This document shows, in pieces, positions 1-5,442 of a stretch of 6,429 bases of DNA (the stretch's first letter is position 1; each line of letters starts with the position of its first letter). The position numbers and the translations under genes were made by a program. Source of the stretch: Streptomyces ochraceiscleroticus (GTDB lineage Bacteria; Actinomycetota; Actinomycetes; Streptomycetales; Streptomycetaceae); assembly GCF_000720485.1 (NCBI RefSeq), contig NZ_JOAX01000058.1, positions 1-6,429 of the forward strand, given 5' to 3'. The notes under the pieces are model-generated. The model was given only the letters and a program-made list of their open reading frames with translations. It did no database searches and was not told where the DNA came from.

Positions 1-103
1 CATGCCCTCCGAAACCCGCCGCCACATCGTCCGCGGCCTGCGCACCCTCCGCAACAAGCGCGAACAACTGCCCCCCAAGAAGCACGGCAACATCCCGCTG
101 TAA
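1..103 (+). CDS. pccB: Acyl-CoA (propionyl-CoA) carboxylase beta subunit, 3' end
   Basis: This is the last 33 codons and TAA stop of a gene that enters from the left edge. The frame reads MPSETRRHIVRGLRTL, then NKREQLPPKKHGNIPL. That is the characteristic C-terminus of actinobacterial carboxyltransferase beta subunits, which usually end in PPKKHGNIPL. The enzyme moves the carboxyl group from carboxybiotin to propionyl-CoA or acetyl-CoA, giving methylmalonyl-CoA or malonyl-CoA in the cytosol. The ATG at base 2 is an internal methionine, not a start; about 500 residues lie outside the window. It is followed after 35 bases by the epsilon subunit on the same strand, as in the pccB-pccE arrangement of Streptomyces. 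The family is secure; propionyl-CoA preference is inferred from the neighbouring epsilon subunit. Confidence 0.93.
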   Translation, partial: MPSETRRHIVRGLRTLRNKREQLPPKKHGNIPL

Positions 104-138
104 AGACGTCAGGATCGACTGCTGTAAGGAGACTGACG

Positions 139-345
139 GTGATCAAGGTCGTACGGGGCAACCCGACACCGGAGGAGCTGGCCGCCGCAGTCGCGGTGGT
201 GCAAGCCCGCGCGGCGGCCGCCGCTGCCGCCGCGCCCGGCGGCCGGGACCAGGGCGAGGAGTGGTCCGACCCGGCGTCCCTCGTGCCGCGACGGATTCCG
301 CACCCGGGCCCGCGCGCCTGGCGTACCAGCTTCTGGCCGCGCTGA
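139..345 (+). CDS. pccE: Acyl-CoA carboxylase epsilon subunit
   Basis: This 68-residue protein starts at GTG, with a good AAGGAG ribosome binding site at 126-131, seven bases upstream. It has the hallmarks of the small actinobacterial epsilon subunit: an N-terminal IKVVRGNPTPEELAA helix (residues 2-16), an alanine-rich helical stretch (about 17-32), a charged linker, and a tryptophan-containing tail ending WRTSFWPR. Epsilon subunits bind the beta hexamer and raise activity of the alpha-beta carboxylase complex. It probably shares a transcript with the beta gene just upstream. The run of alanines at residues 24-32 comes from a GCG/GCC/GCT codon run and may vary in length between strains. A perfect palindrome begins nine bases after its stop codon. 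The family assignment rests on both ends of the protein and on position. Confidence 0.9.
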   Translation: MIKVVRGNPTPEELAAAVAVVQARAAAAAAAAPGGRDQGEEWSDPASLVPRRIPHPGPRAWRTSFWPR

Positions 346-354
346 CCGGTCAAT

Positions 355-398
355 GTCGCGGTGGCGCCTGAGTACGCGTACTCAGGCGCCACCGCGAC
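355..398. terminator. Perfect 44-bp palindrome; probable bidirectional terminator or attenuator
   Basis: All 22 base pairs match with no spacer. The centre is CTGAGTACGCGTACTCAG, flanked by arms GGTGGCGC/GCGCCACC and then GTCGC/GCGAC. As RNA it would fold into a very stable G+C-rich hairpin on either strand, with a CGCG-type loop. It lies nine bases after the pccE stop, so it probably ends the pccB-pccE transcript. It is also about 120 bases downstream of the fahA stop on the other strand and could end that transcript too. There is no T-tract on either side, which is common for Streptomyces terminators. Because mmpB starts only 21 bases later, it may instead act as an attenuator or operator for mmpB. 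The symmetry is directly seen; the function is inferred. Confidence 0.7.
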
Positions 399-419
399 GA
401 GAGGCGCACGATCGGAAGC

Positions 420-551
420 ATGCTGTGGTCCGATCCGTCCGACGATCCCTCCGAGGAGCTGCGTAAAGCAGAGGCCATGCTCCGTCGGGCGGGCATCGTG
501 CTGGCGGTCGCCGCGGTCCTTTTACTGCTGCTGCTCGGCCTCTCCGGCTGA
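420..551 (+). CDS. mmpB: Small single-pass membrane protein, probable morphogenic membrane protein MmpB
   Basis: This 43-residue protein has an acidic N-terminus beginning MLWSDPSDDPSEEL, a short amphipathic charged part (RKAEAMLRRAG, residues 15-25), and one C-terminal hydrophobic helix (residues 26-41, rich in Val, Ala and Leu). That is the pattern of a small inner-membrane protein with its N-terminus in the cytosol. Sequence and position after pccE match what I remember of the Streptomyces protein annotated as MmpB; this is from memory and unchecked. Codon 35 is TTA (522-524), the rare leucine codon read by the bldA tRNA in Streptomyces, so translation may depend on developmental stage. 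The last 30 bases overlap the 3' end of fahA on the other strand, and the TTA is the fahA stop codon in reverse. The ribosome binding site is weak: GAGAGG at 399-404 is 15 bases away, and GGAAG at 414-418 is too close. Confidence 0.7.
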   Translation: MLWSDPSDDPSEELRKAEAMLRRAGIVLAVAAVLLLLLLGLSG

Positions 552-1775
552 CCCTGCCGCCCCGCGCGCCGGCTCGACCGTGCCGCTGACCTCCCCGAAC
601 CCGATCCGGACACCGTCCCGGCCCGGCGCTGTCGCGCGGAGCGTGACGGTGTCGCCGTCGGCGAGGTAGGCGCGGGTGGAGCCGTCGGCGAGCTTGACCG
701 GTTCGGTGCCGTTCCAGCCCAGTTCGAGGAACGAACCGCGCTGGTCCGGCTCCGGGCCCGAGACCGTGCCGGAGGCGTAGAAGTCGCCGGTGCGCAGGCT
801 CGCGCCATTGACCGTCATATGGGCGAGCATCTGGGCGGCCGTCCAGTACATGGTGCGGAACGGCGGCCGGGAGACCACCTCGCCGTTGCACGCCACCTCG
901 ATCGCCAGATCCAGGCCCCACGGCTCGTCGGTGCGCAAGTACGGCAGCGGCTCCGGGTCCTGCGCGGGCGGCGCCACCCGCGCCGCCCCCAGCGCCTCCA
1001 GGGGCACCACCCACGGGGACACCGAGGTCGCGAAGGACTTGCCGAGGAACGGGCCGAGCGGCACGTACTCCCACGCCTGGATGTCGCGCGCGCTCCAGTC
1101 GTTGACCAGGACGACACCGAAGACATGGTCGGCGAAGTCCGCGGCGGACACCGGGCGGCCCAGCTCGGACGGCGTGCCGACGACGAAGCCGACCTCGGCC
1201 TCGATGTCCAGCCGGACCGACGGGCCGAAGCCGGGCGCCTCGGCGTCGGGAGCCTTGCGCTGCCCGCACGGCCGCACGACCGGGGTGCCGGAGACGACGA
1301 CGGTGCCCGCGCGGCCGTGGTAACCGATGGGCAGATGCTTCCAGTTCGGGGTGAGCGGCGGCTGCGTGGGACGGAAGACCCGGCCCACGTTCGACGCGTG
1401 GTGCTCGGAGGCGTAGAAGTCGACATAGTCGGCGACCTCGAACGGCAGGTGCAGGGTCACCGTGTCCCGCGGGACCAGGTACGGCTCGACGGCCGCGCGG
1501 TGCGCCTCGTCCGTCAGCAGCTCGGTCAGCCGGGCCCGCACCGCCCGCCACGCCTCCCGGCCGCGCGCCATGAACGGGTTCAGGCTCGGTGCCGCGAAGT
1601 CCTCCGCGTACGGCAGCCCGGCGTCCGCGCCGAGCCGCGACAGGTCCAGGACATGCTCGCCGATCGCCACACCGGCCCGCGGCGGCTCCCCCGCGCGGGA
1701 GAAGATCCCGTACGGCAGGTTCTGCACGGGGAAGTCGGAGTGCTCCGGTACGGGCACCCAGGATCGGGTCGTCAT
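522..1775 (-). CDS. fahA: Fumarylacetoacetase (fumarylacetoacetate hydrolase)
   Basis: This 417-residue cytosolic enzyme hydrolyses fumarylacetoacetate to fumarate and acetoacetate, the last step of homogentisate breakdown. By comparison with mouse FAH, the catalytic set is intact: metal ligands D119, E192, E194 and D226; His126 in the DFYASEHHASN motif; R135; R230 and Q233; Y237; K246 in GPFLGKSF; and E351. The N-terminus (SDFPVQNLPYGIF) and the long VNDWSARDIQAWEYVPLGPF block (224-243) are also typical. Its ATG overlaps the stop of the upstream gene in an ATGA (1772-1775), with AGGGAG at 1784-1789 as ribosome binding site, so translation is probably coupled. The C-terminus runs about 17 residues past the usual end in a low-complexity tail finishing in QQQ, and its last 30 bases lie inside mmpB on the other strand. 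Confidence 0.96.
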   Translation of the reverse strand: MTTRSWVPVPEHSDFPVQNLPYGIFSRAGEPPRAGVAIGEHVLDLSRLGADAGLPYAEDFAAPSLNPFMARGREAWRAVRARLTELLTDEAHRAAVEPYLVPRDTVTLHLPFEVADYVDFYASEHHASNVGRVFRPTQPPLTPNWKHLPIGYHGRAGTVVVSGTPVVRPCGQRKAPDAEAPGFGPSVRLDIEAEVGFVVGTPSELGRPVSAADFADHVFGVVLVNDWSARDIQAWEYVPLGPFLGKSFATSVSPWVVPLEALGAARVAPPAQDPEPLPYLRTDEPWGLDLAIEVACNGEVVSRPPFRTMYWTAAQMLAHMTVNGASLRTGDFYASGTVSGPEPDQRGSFLELGWNGTEPVKLADGSTRAYLADGDTVTLRATAPGRDGVRIGFGEVSGTVEPARGAAGSAGEAEQQQ

Positions 1776-2668
1776 GCGTCCAGCTCCCTGTCGGTGGGGG
1801 TGTCGGGGCGAGGGCCCGGGCCGGTCAGGCCCATGGCCCGCAGGTCTTCCAGCGGTTCGCGGGTACTGCACGAGCCGTACCCCGTGAACACCGCGCGGGT
1901 GCGCGCGGCGAGGGCCGGGGTCACCGCGCGGGCCTCGGCGGCCAGCGCGACGGGATCGGTGGACCGCAGCACGGCCTCGACGCCGTCGGGCGCGGCGCCG
2001 TCCGCCGCCCGGCAGACCGCCAGCAGCAGATTGAGGAACCCGTGGTGGGTGAAGCCGGTGCGCGCGTCGCGGTACCGCACGGCGTGATGCAGCCCGGCGG
2101 TGGCCTTGAAGGGCAGCCCGCGCCGCACGCACGCGGACACGAACACCGCCAGGTGCTCGGTCGCGGGGAACAGGTCGGCGCGGACGCCGCCGCAGCGGAC
2201 CTTGGCGGCGAGCCCGGCGGCGGCCAGCTCGTCGAGGGCGGCCTCCCACCCGTCCGTGAGCGGGATCTCGACGTACTGGGGGAAGCCGGGCGGCGGCCCG
2301 TACGGCAGGTTCTTCAGCGCGTCGGCGGCCTGCCGGACGGCCGTCACCAGGTCGGGCGCCTCCGGGACCGGGCCCTCCAGGGCGACCAGCCGCAGCCGGC
2401 CGTCGGCGGCGAGCCGGCGGTGCGCCTCGACCAGCGCGCCCCACTCCAGCGGGCTGATCAGCCCCACCCGGAAGCGGTCCCCCTCGGCCAGCGCCGCCGA
2501 CAGCTCCGGCAGCCGCGCCGCCGGGCACAGGAACCGGTGGCTGAGCCGCGGATCGCCGGCCGCCGCGTCGGCGCGGTGCCGGGCGACAGCGGCGTCCATC
2601 CCGAGCTGCTCGGGCGGGAAGAGCCCGGCATCGTCCACGAGCCGTTCGTACAACACGGATACGGTCAT
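1772..2668 (-). CDS. Conserved protein of unknown function in the homogentisate operon
   Basis: This 298-residue soluble protein has no signal peptide or membrane helix. I recognise it as a conserved bacterial hypothetical family but know of no assigned function. Conserved-looking blocks are DDAGLFPPEQLGM (12-24), YVEIPL (132-137), KVRCGG (156-161), LPFKATAGLHHAVR (185-198), HHGFLNLL (208-215) and GYGSCSTREPLEDLRAMGL (263-281). Clustered Lys, Arg and His on strand-like segments (K156, R158, K188, H194, H195, H208, H209) plus Cys159 and Cys267 look like an enzyme active site, possibly in a TIM-barrel-like fold; that is inference. It starts three bases after the hmgA stop with GGAGG eight bases upstream (2677-2681), and its stop overlaps the fahA start. 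Position between steps 1 and 3 of the pathway makes an isomerase role attractive but unproven. Confidence 0.88.
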   Translation of the reverse strand: MTVSVLYERLVDDAGLFPPEQLGMDAAVARHRADAAAGDPRLSHRFLCPAARLPELSAALAEGDRFRVGLISPLEWGALVEAHRRLAADGRLRLVALEGPVPEAPDLVTAVRQAADALKNLPYGPPPGFPQYVEIPLTDGWEAALDELAAAGLAAKVRCGGVRADLFPATEHLAVFVSACVRRGLPFKATAGLHHAVRYRDARTGFTHHGFLNLLLAVCRAADGAAPDGVEAVLRSTDPVALAAEARAVTPALAARTRAVFTGYGSCSTREPLEDLRAMGLTGPGPRPDTPTDRELDA

Positions 2669-2671
2669 TGC

Positions 2672-3892
2672 TCACGCCTCCAGAGGTCCGTGGCCACCGG
2701 CCCACGTCCAGGCATACCCCTGATCCTCGCAAGCGGTACCGCCCTCGCCGAGACCGAGCGGGCGGAAGGTGTCGACCATGACGGCCAGTTCGTCGAAGAA
2801 GTCCACGCCGATGCTGCGTTCATAGGCGCCGGGCTGCGGGCCGTGCGCGTGCCCGCCCGGGTGCAGCGACACCGAGCCCTGCCCGATGCCGGAGCCCTTG
2901 CGCGCCTCGTAGTCGCCGCCGCAGTAGAACATCACTTCGTCGGAGTCGACGTTGGAGTGGTAGTACGGCACGGGAATCGACAGCGGGTGGTAGTCGACCT
3001 TCCGCGGCACGAAGTTGCAGATCACGAAGTTGTGCCCCTCGAAGACCTGGTGGACGGGCGGCGGCTGGTGCACCCGCCCCGTCAGCGGTTCAAAGTCGTG
3101 GATGCTGAAGGCGTACGGGTACAGACAGCCGTCCCAGCCCACCACATCGAAGGGGTGGGTGGGGTAGGTCAGTACCGATCCGGCCAGTCCGCCGGGGCCG
3201 GGTCCGCGGTGTTTGACGAGGACCTCCGCCTCGCCCGCGTGCTCCTCCTCGGCGAGCAGCGGCCCTTCGGGCCCGCGCAGATCGCGCTCGCAGTACGGGG
3301 CGTGCTCCAGCAGTTGCCCGTACCGGGACAGGTAACGGGCCGGCGGGGCGATGTGGCTGTTCGCCTCGATGCAGTACGCGCGCAGCGGCGCGTCCCCGGT
3401 GGGCACCCAGCGGTGGGTGGTGGCGCGCGGGATGACGAGATAGTCACCGGGCCGCGCGTCCAGCACGCCGAAGACGGTCTCCAGCCGTGCCGTACCGCTC
3501 TCCACGTACACGCACTCGTCGCCGACGCCGTTCCGGTACAGCGGCGAGGCCGCGCCCGCGACGACGTAGCCGATCCGTACGTCCTCGTTGCCGAGCACCA
3601 GGCGGCGGCCGGTGACGGCGTCCGTGACGGCCGGGTCGGCGCCCTCGAAGAGCGCGGGCAGCTTCAAGTGCCGGGGCTTGAGAGGGTGGTTGGCGACGGT
3701 GGCGAGGTCGGGCAGCTCCCAGGGGCGGCTGCCGGTGATCGCCGAGGGGATCGCCCGGTGGTAGAGCAGCGAGGAGTCCGAGGAGAAGCCCTCCTCGCCC
3801 ATCAGCTCCTCGTAGTACAGGCCGCCGTCGGGGCCGCGGTGCTGGGTGTGCCGCTTGGCCGGGACGTCGCCGGCGCGGCGGTAGTACGGCAT
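2672..3892 (-). CDS. hmgA: Homogentisate 1,2-dioxygenase, short 'MPYYR' type
   Basis: This 406-residue cupin-fold, non-haem iron enzyme opens the ring of homogentisate to give maleylacetoacetate. The family signatures are RHTQHRGPDGGLYYEELMG (14-32), SSLLYHR (40-46), a jelly-roll core with GTARLETVFG (133-142) and RPGDYLVIP (147-155), HPFDVVGWDGCLYPY (246-260), HQPPPVHQ (275-282), PYYHSNVDSDEVMFY (309-323) and HAHGPQPG (348-355). By analogy with human HGD, His312, Glu319 and His350 are the probable iron ligands. It lacks the N-terminus of the longer Pseudomonas/eukaryote type. I chose the ATG at 3892 because homologues begin MPYYR and GAGGAGG lies at 3907-3913, though the 14-base spacing is long. 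An in-frame GTG at 3943 would add 17 residues but has no ribosome binding site. First gene of a three-gene operon; a related substrate cannot be excluded. Confidence 0.9.
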   Translation of the reverse strand: MPYYRRAGDVPAKRHTQHRGPDGGLYYEELMGEEGFSSDSSLLYHRAIPSAITGSRPWELPDLATVANHPLKPRHLKLPALFEGADPAVTDAVTGRRLVLGNEDVRIGYVVAGAASPLYRNGVGDECVYVESGTARLETVFGVLDARPGDYLVIPRATTHRWVPTGDAPLRAYCIEANSHIAPPARYLSRYGQLLEHAPYCERDLRGPEGPLLAEEEHAGEAEVLVKHRGPGPGGLAGSVLTYPTHPFDVVGWDGCLYPYAFSIHDFEPLTGRVHQPPPVHQVFEGHNFVICNFVPRKVDYHPLSIPVPYYHSNVDSDEVMFYCGGDYEARKGSGIGQGSVSLHPGGHAHGPQPGAYERSIGVDFFDELAVMVDTFRPLGLGEGGTACEDQGYAWTWAGGHGPLEA

Positions 3893-3936
3893 GGGGTCGA
3901 GCGCCCCCTCCTCGCGCCCAGGGCGCGTGCAAATAA

Positions 3937-3993
3937 CGGACACTGCTCACTGATATCCGAACGCGCCACTGACTGTGGCCGCACGCCGAACGC
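3937..3993. promoter_or_regulatory. Candidate IclR operator region between hmgA and its divergent regulator
   Basis: This stretch holds three copies of CACTG (3941-3945, 3948-3952, 3967-3971), the first two separated by CT. It also has an 8-bp direct repeat CCGAACGC (3957-3964 and 3986-3993) and a loose inverted pair CGGA/TCCG (3937-3940 and 3956-3959). It overlaps the predicted -10 and start of the hmgA transcript, where a repressor would act. The repeats are seen; binding by the neighbouring IclR protein is inferred from position. Confidence 0.35.
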
Positions 3994-4000
3994 CTGTCAA
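3972..4000 (-). promoter_or_regulatory. Candidate promoter of the hmgA operon
   Basis: On the minus strand a perfect TTGACA (4000-3995) is followed after 17 bases by CACAGT (3977-3972), a passable Streptomyces -10 element. The predicted transcript would begin near 3965, leaving a leader of about 70 bases before the hmgA ATG. The -35 match and the spacing are good and the -10 is weak; no transcript start is known. Confidence 0.45.
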
Positions 4001-4084
4001 TAGCCCGCCGCCCGGCTCGCTGTCCGGGTCCAAGCGGCATGGAAGACTGGCGCGGCAAACGCCCACGGAGGGGAGACCGCGCAG

Positions 4085-4774
4085 GTGGGAACGAGTGAGC
4101 CGCGACCCGCCGAGGGGTCCCAGACGCTGGAACGCGGCCTGCGCGCGCTCCGCCTGATCGCCGGTACGCCGCACGGGATGACCGCGACCGAGCTCGCCGC
4201 CGAACTGGGCGTGCACCGCTCGGTCGCGTACCGCCTGCTGACGTCCCTGGTGCGCCAGCACTTCGCGGTACGGGACGACGAGGCGCGCTACCGCGTGGGC
4301 GCCGACCTGGTCGGGCTCGCCGAACAGGTGCGGCCGCGCCTGCGAGAGGTCGCCGAACAGGTGCTGCGCCGGCTCGCCGACGAGCTGGAGGCGACCGCCT
4401 GCCTGGTCGTACGCGACGACGACGCGGCGGTGGCCGTCACGGTCGTCGAACCCGCCACGCGCGGCCCGCGCTTCTCCTACCGCGTCGGCAACCGCGACCC
4501 CCTGGACCGCGGCGCGGCCGGCATCGCCCTGCTCGCGGGCGGCCCTCCGGCGGACGGCGAGCCGGCCCGGGTCGCCGAGGCCCGGGAGCGCGGGTACGCG
4601 CTCACCGCGGGCGAGGTGGTCCCGGGCACCTTCGCGGTCGCCGCACCGATCCGCACCGCCCACCCCGACGGCCCGGCCGGCATCAACCTCATCACCCACC
4701 GCCAGGACATCGCCGAGGCCGCCGTCGCCCCCGTCACGGCCGCCGCCGAGGAGATCTCGGCCCGCCTGGCCTGA
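4085..4774 (+). CDS. IclR-family transcriptional regulator, probable regulator of homogentisate catabolism
   Basis: This 229-residue cytosolic DNA-binding protein starts at GTG, with GGAGGGGAG at 4067-4075 upstream. An N-terminal winged helix-turn-helix covers about residues 12-75: SQTLERGLRALRLI, then TATELAAELGVHRSVAYRLL (33-52), then the wing DDEARYRVG (64-72). The C-terminal effector-binding domain (about 85-229) shows the family pattern in YRVGNRDPLDRGAAGIALLA (132-151) and GYALTAGEVVPGTFAVAAPI (170-189). It is a little shorter than the usual 240-260 residues. It is transcribed away from hmgA across about 190 bases, the classic layout for a local regulator of an aromatic-catabolism operon. 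The ligand is probably homogentisate or a pathway intermediate, and the effect may be repression or activation; neither can be read from sequence. Confidence 0.9.
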   Translation: MGTSEPRPAEGSQTLERGLRALRLIAGTPHGMTATELAAELGVHRSVAYRLLTSLVRQHFAVRDDEARYRVGADLVGLAEQVRPRLREVAEQVLRRLADELEATACLVVRDDDAAVAVTVVEPATRGPRFSYRVGNRDPLDRGAAGIALLAGGPPADGEPARVAEARERGYALTAGEVVPGTFAVAAPIRTAHPDGPAGINLITHRQDIAEAAVAPVTAAAEEISARLA

Positions 4775-4799
4775 GAACCTGCACCTGACCCCTTCGGCC

Positions 4800-4805
4800 T
4801 ACCAT
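4800..4805 (+). promoter_or_regulatory. Candidate -10 box for a leaderless maf transcript
   Basis: TACCAT ends seven bases before the ATG at 4813. That is the spacing expected when transcription starts on the A of the start codon, a common arrangement in Streptomyces. There is no ribosome binding site before either ATG. No convincing -35 element is visible. Confidence 0.4.
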
Positions 4806-4812
4806 GACCCGC

Positions 4813-5418
4813 ATGACCGAACAGCCCCGCCGCCTCGTGCTCGCCTCCCAGTCCCCCGCCCGACTCGGCCTCCTGCGGCAGGCCGGACTGGCCCCCGAGG
4901 TCATCGTCAGCGGCGTGGACGAGGACGCGATCACCGCCGACACCCCGGGCGAGCTGGCCCGCGTACTGGCCGAGGCCAAGGCCGACGCCGTGGCCCGACG
5001 CACGGAGACCGCCGGGGCGTTGGTCATCGGCTGCGACTCCGTACTGGAACTGGACGGCCGCGCGCTGGGCAAGCCGGCCGACGCCGAGGACGCCACAGCG
5101 CGCTGGAAGTCGATGCGCGGCCGGTCGGGCGTGCTGCAGACCGGGCACTGCGTCATCGACACGGAGAGCGGCCGCCGGGTCTCGGCGACCGCCGCCACCA
5201 CGGTCCGCTTCGGCGAGCCGTCCGACGCGGAGATCGCCGCCTACGTGGCGAGCGGCGAACCGCTGTACGTCGCGGGCGCCTTCACCCTCGACGGCCGCTC
5301 GGCCCCCTTCATCGACGGCATCGACGGCGACCCGGGCAACGTCATCGGCCTGTCCCTGCCGCTGCTCCGCCGTCTGCTGGCGAAGCTGGGAATCCAGATC
5401 ACCGACCTGTGGGCGTGA
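4813..5418 (+). CDS. maf: Maf-family nucleoside triphosphate pyrophosphatase
   Basis: This protein of about 201 residues hydrolyses nucleoside triphosphates (dTTP, UTP or modified nucleotides in characterised members) to monophosphate and pyrophosphate; the family is linked to housecleaning and septum formation. Maf landmarks, numbered from this start, are [12 protein letters not shown] (10-21; the usual SxSPRR has Ala for the first Arg), VDED (35-38), the acidic CDSVLELDG (74-82) with catalytic-type Asp75, GKP (86-88), RSGVLQTGH (104-112), [15 protein letters not shown] (147-161) and a conserved tail [15 protein letters not shown] (166-180). An ATG three codons upstream (4804) would add MTR, but it sits in a likely -10 box and homologues begin near MT[DE]Q, so I prefer 4813. 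It follows iclR by 38 bases and probably has its own leaderless promoter. The substrate subgroup is not determined. Confidence 0.92.
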   Translation: MTEQPRRLVLASQSPARLGLLRQAGLAPEVIVSGVDEDAITADTPGELARVLAEAKADAVARRTETAGALVIGCDSVLELDGRALGKPADAEDATARWKSMRGRSGVLQTGHCVIDTESGRRVSATAATTVRFGEPSDAEIAAYVASGEPLYVAGAFTLDGRSAPFIDGIDGDPGNVIGLSLPLLRRLLAKLGIQITDLWA

Positions 5419-5442
5419 GCGGGCCGCCGGTCCGGTGAGGGG

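Noticed and set aside
382..1551. Long minus-strand and plus-strand frames over fahA (for example 389 and 422 codons)
   Set aside because: Compositional shadows of fahA: no recognisable domains and highly repetitive Arg/Gly/Ala composition.
1776..2732. Extension of the fahA reading frame upstream to a 736-residue protein
   Set aside because: The extra N-terminal part is an Arg/Pro/Gly-rich alternate frame of the unknown gene. FahA homology begins exactly at the ATG at 1775, which has a ribosome binding site.
3893..3943. Longer hmgA start at GTG 3943
   Set aside because: No ribosome binding site precedes it, the added 17 residues do not resemble the family, and GAGGAGG lies inside the extension in position to serve the ATG at 3892.
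1589..4003. An 804-codon open frame on the plus strand, opposite the whole catabolic operon
   Set aside because: It is antisense to three well-supported genes, has no family motifs, and is rich in Arg, Gly and Ala, as expected from the strong third-position G+C bias of the real genes.
5419..5442. Terminator between convergent maf and the membrane protein gene
   Set aside because: The 24 bases are G+C-rich but contain no convincing stem-loop, so no terminator is called.
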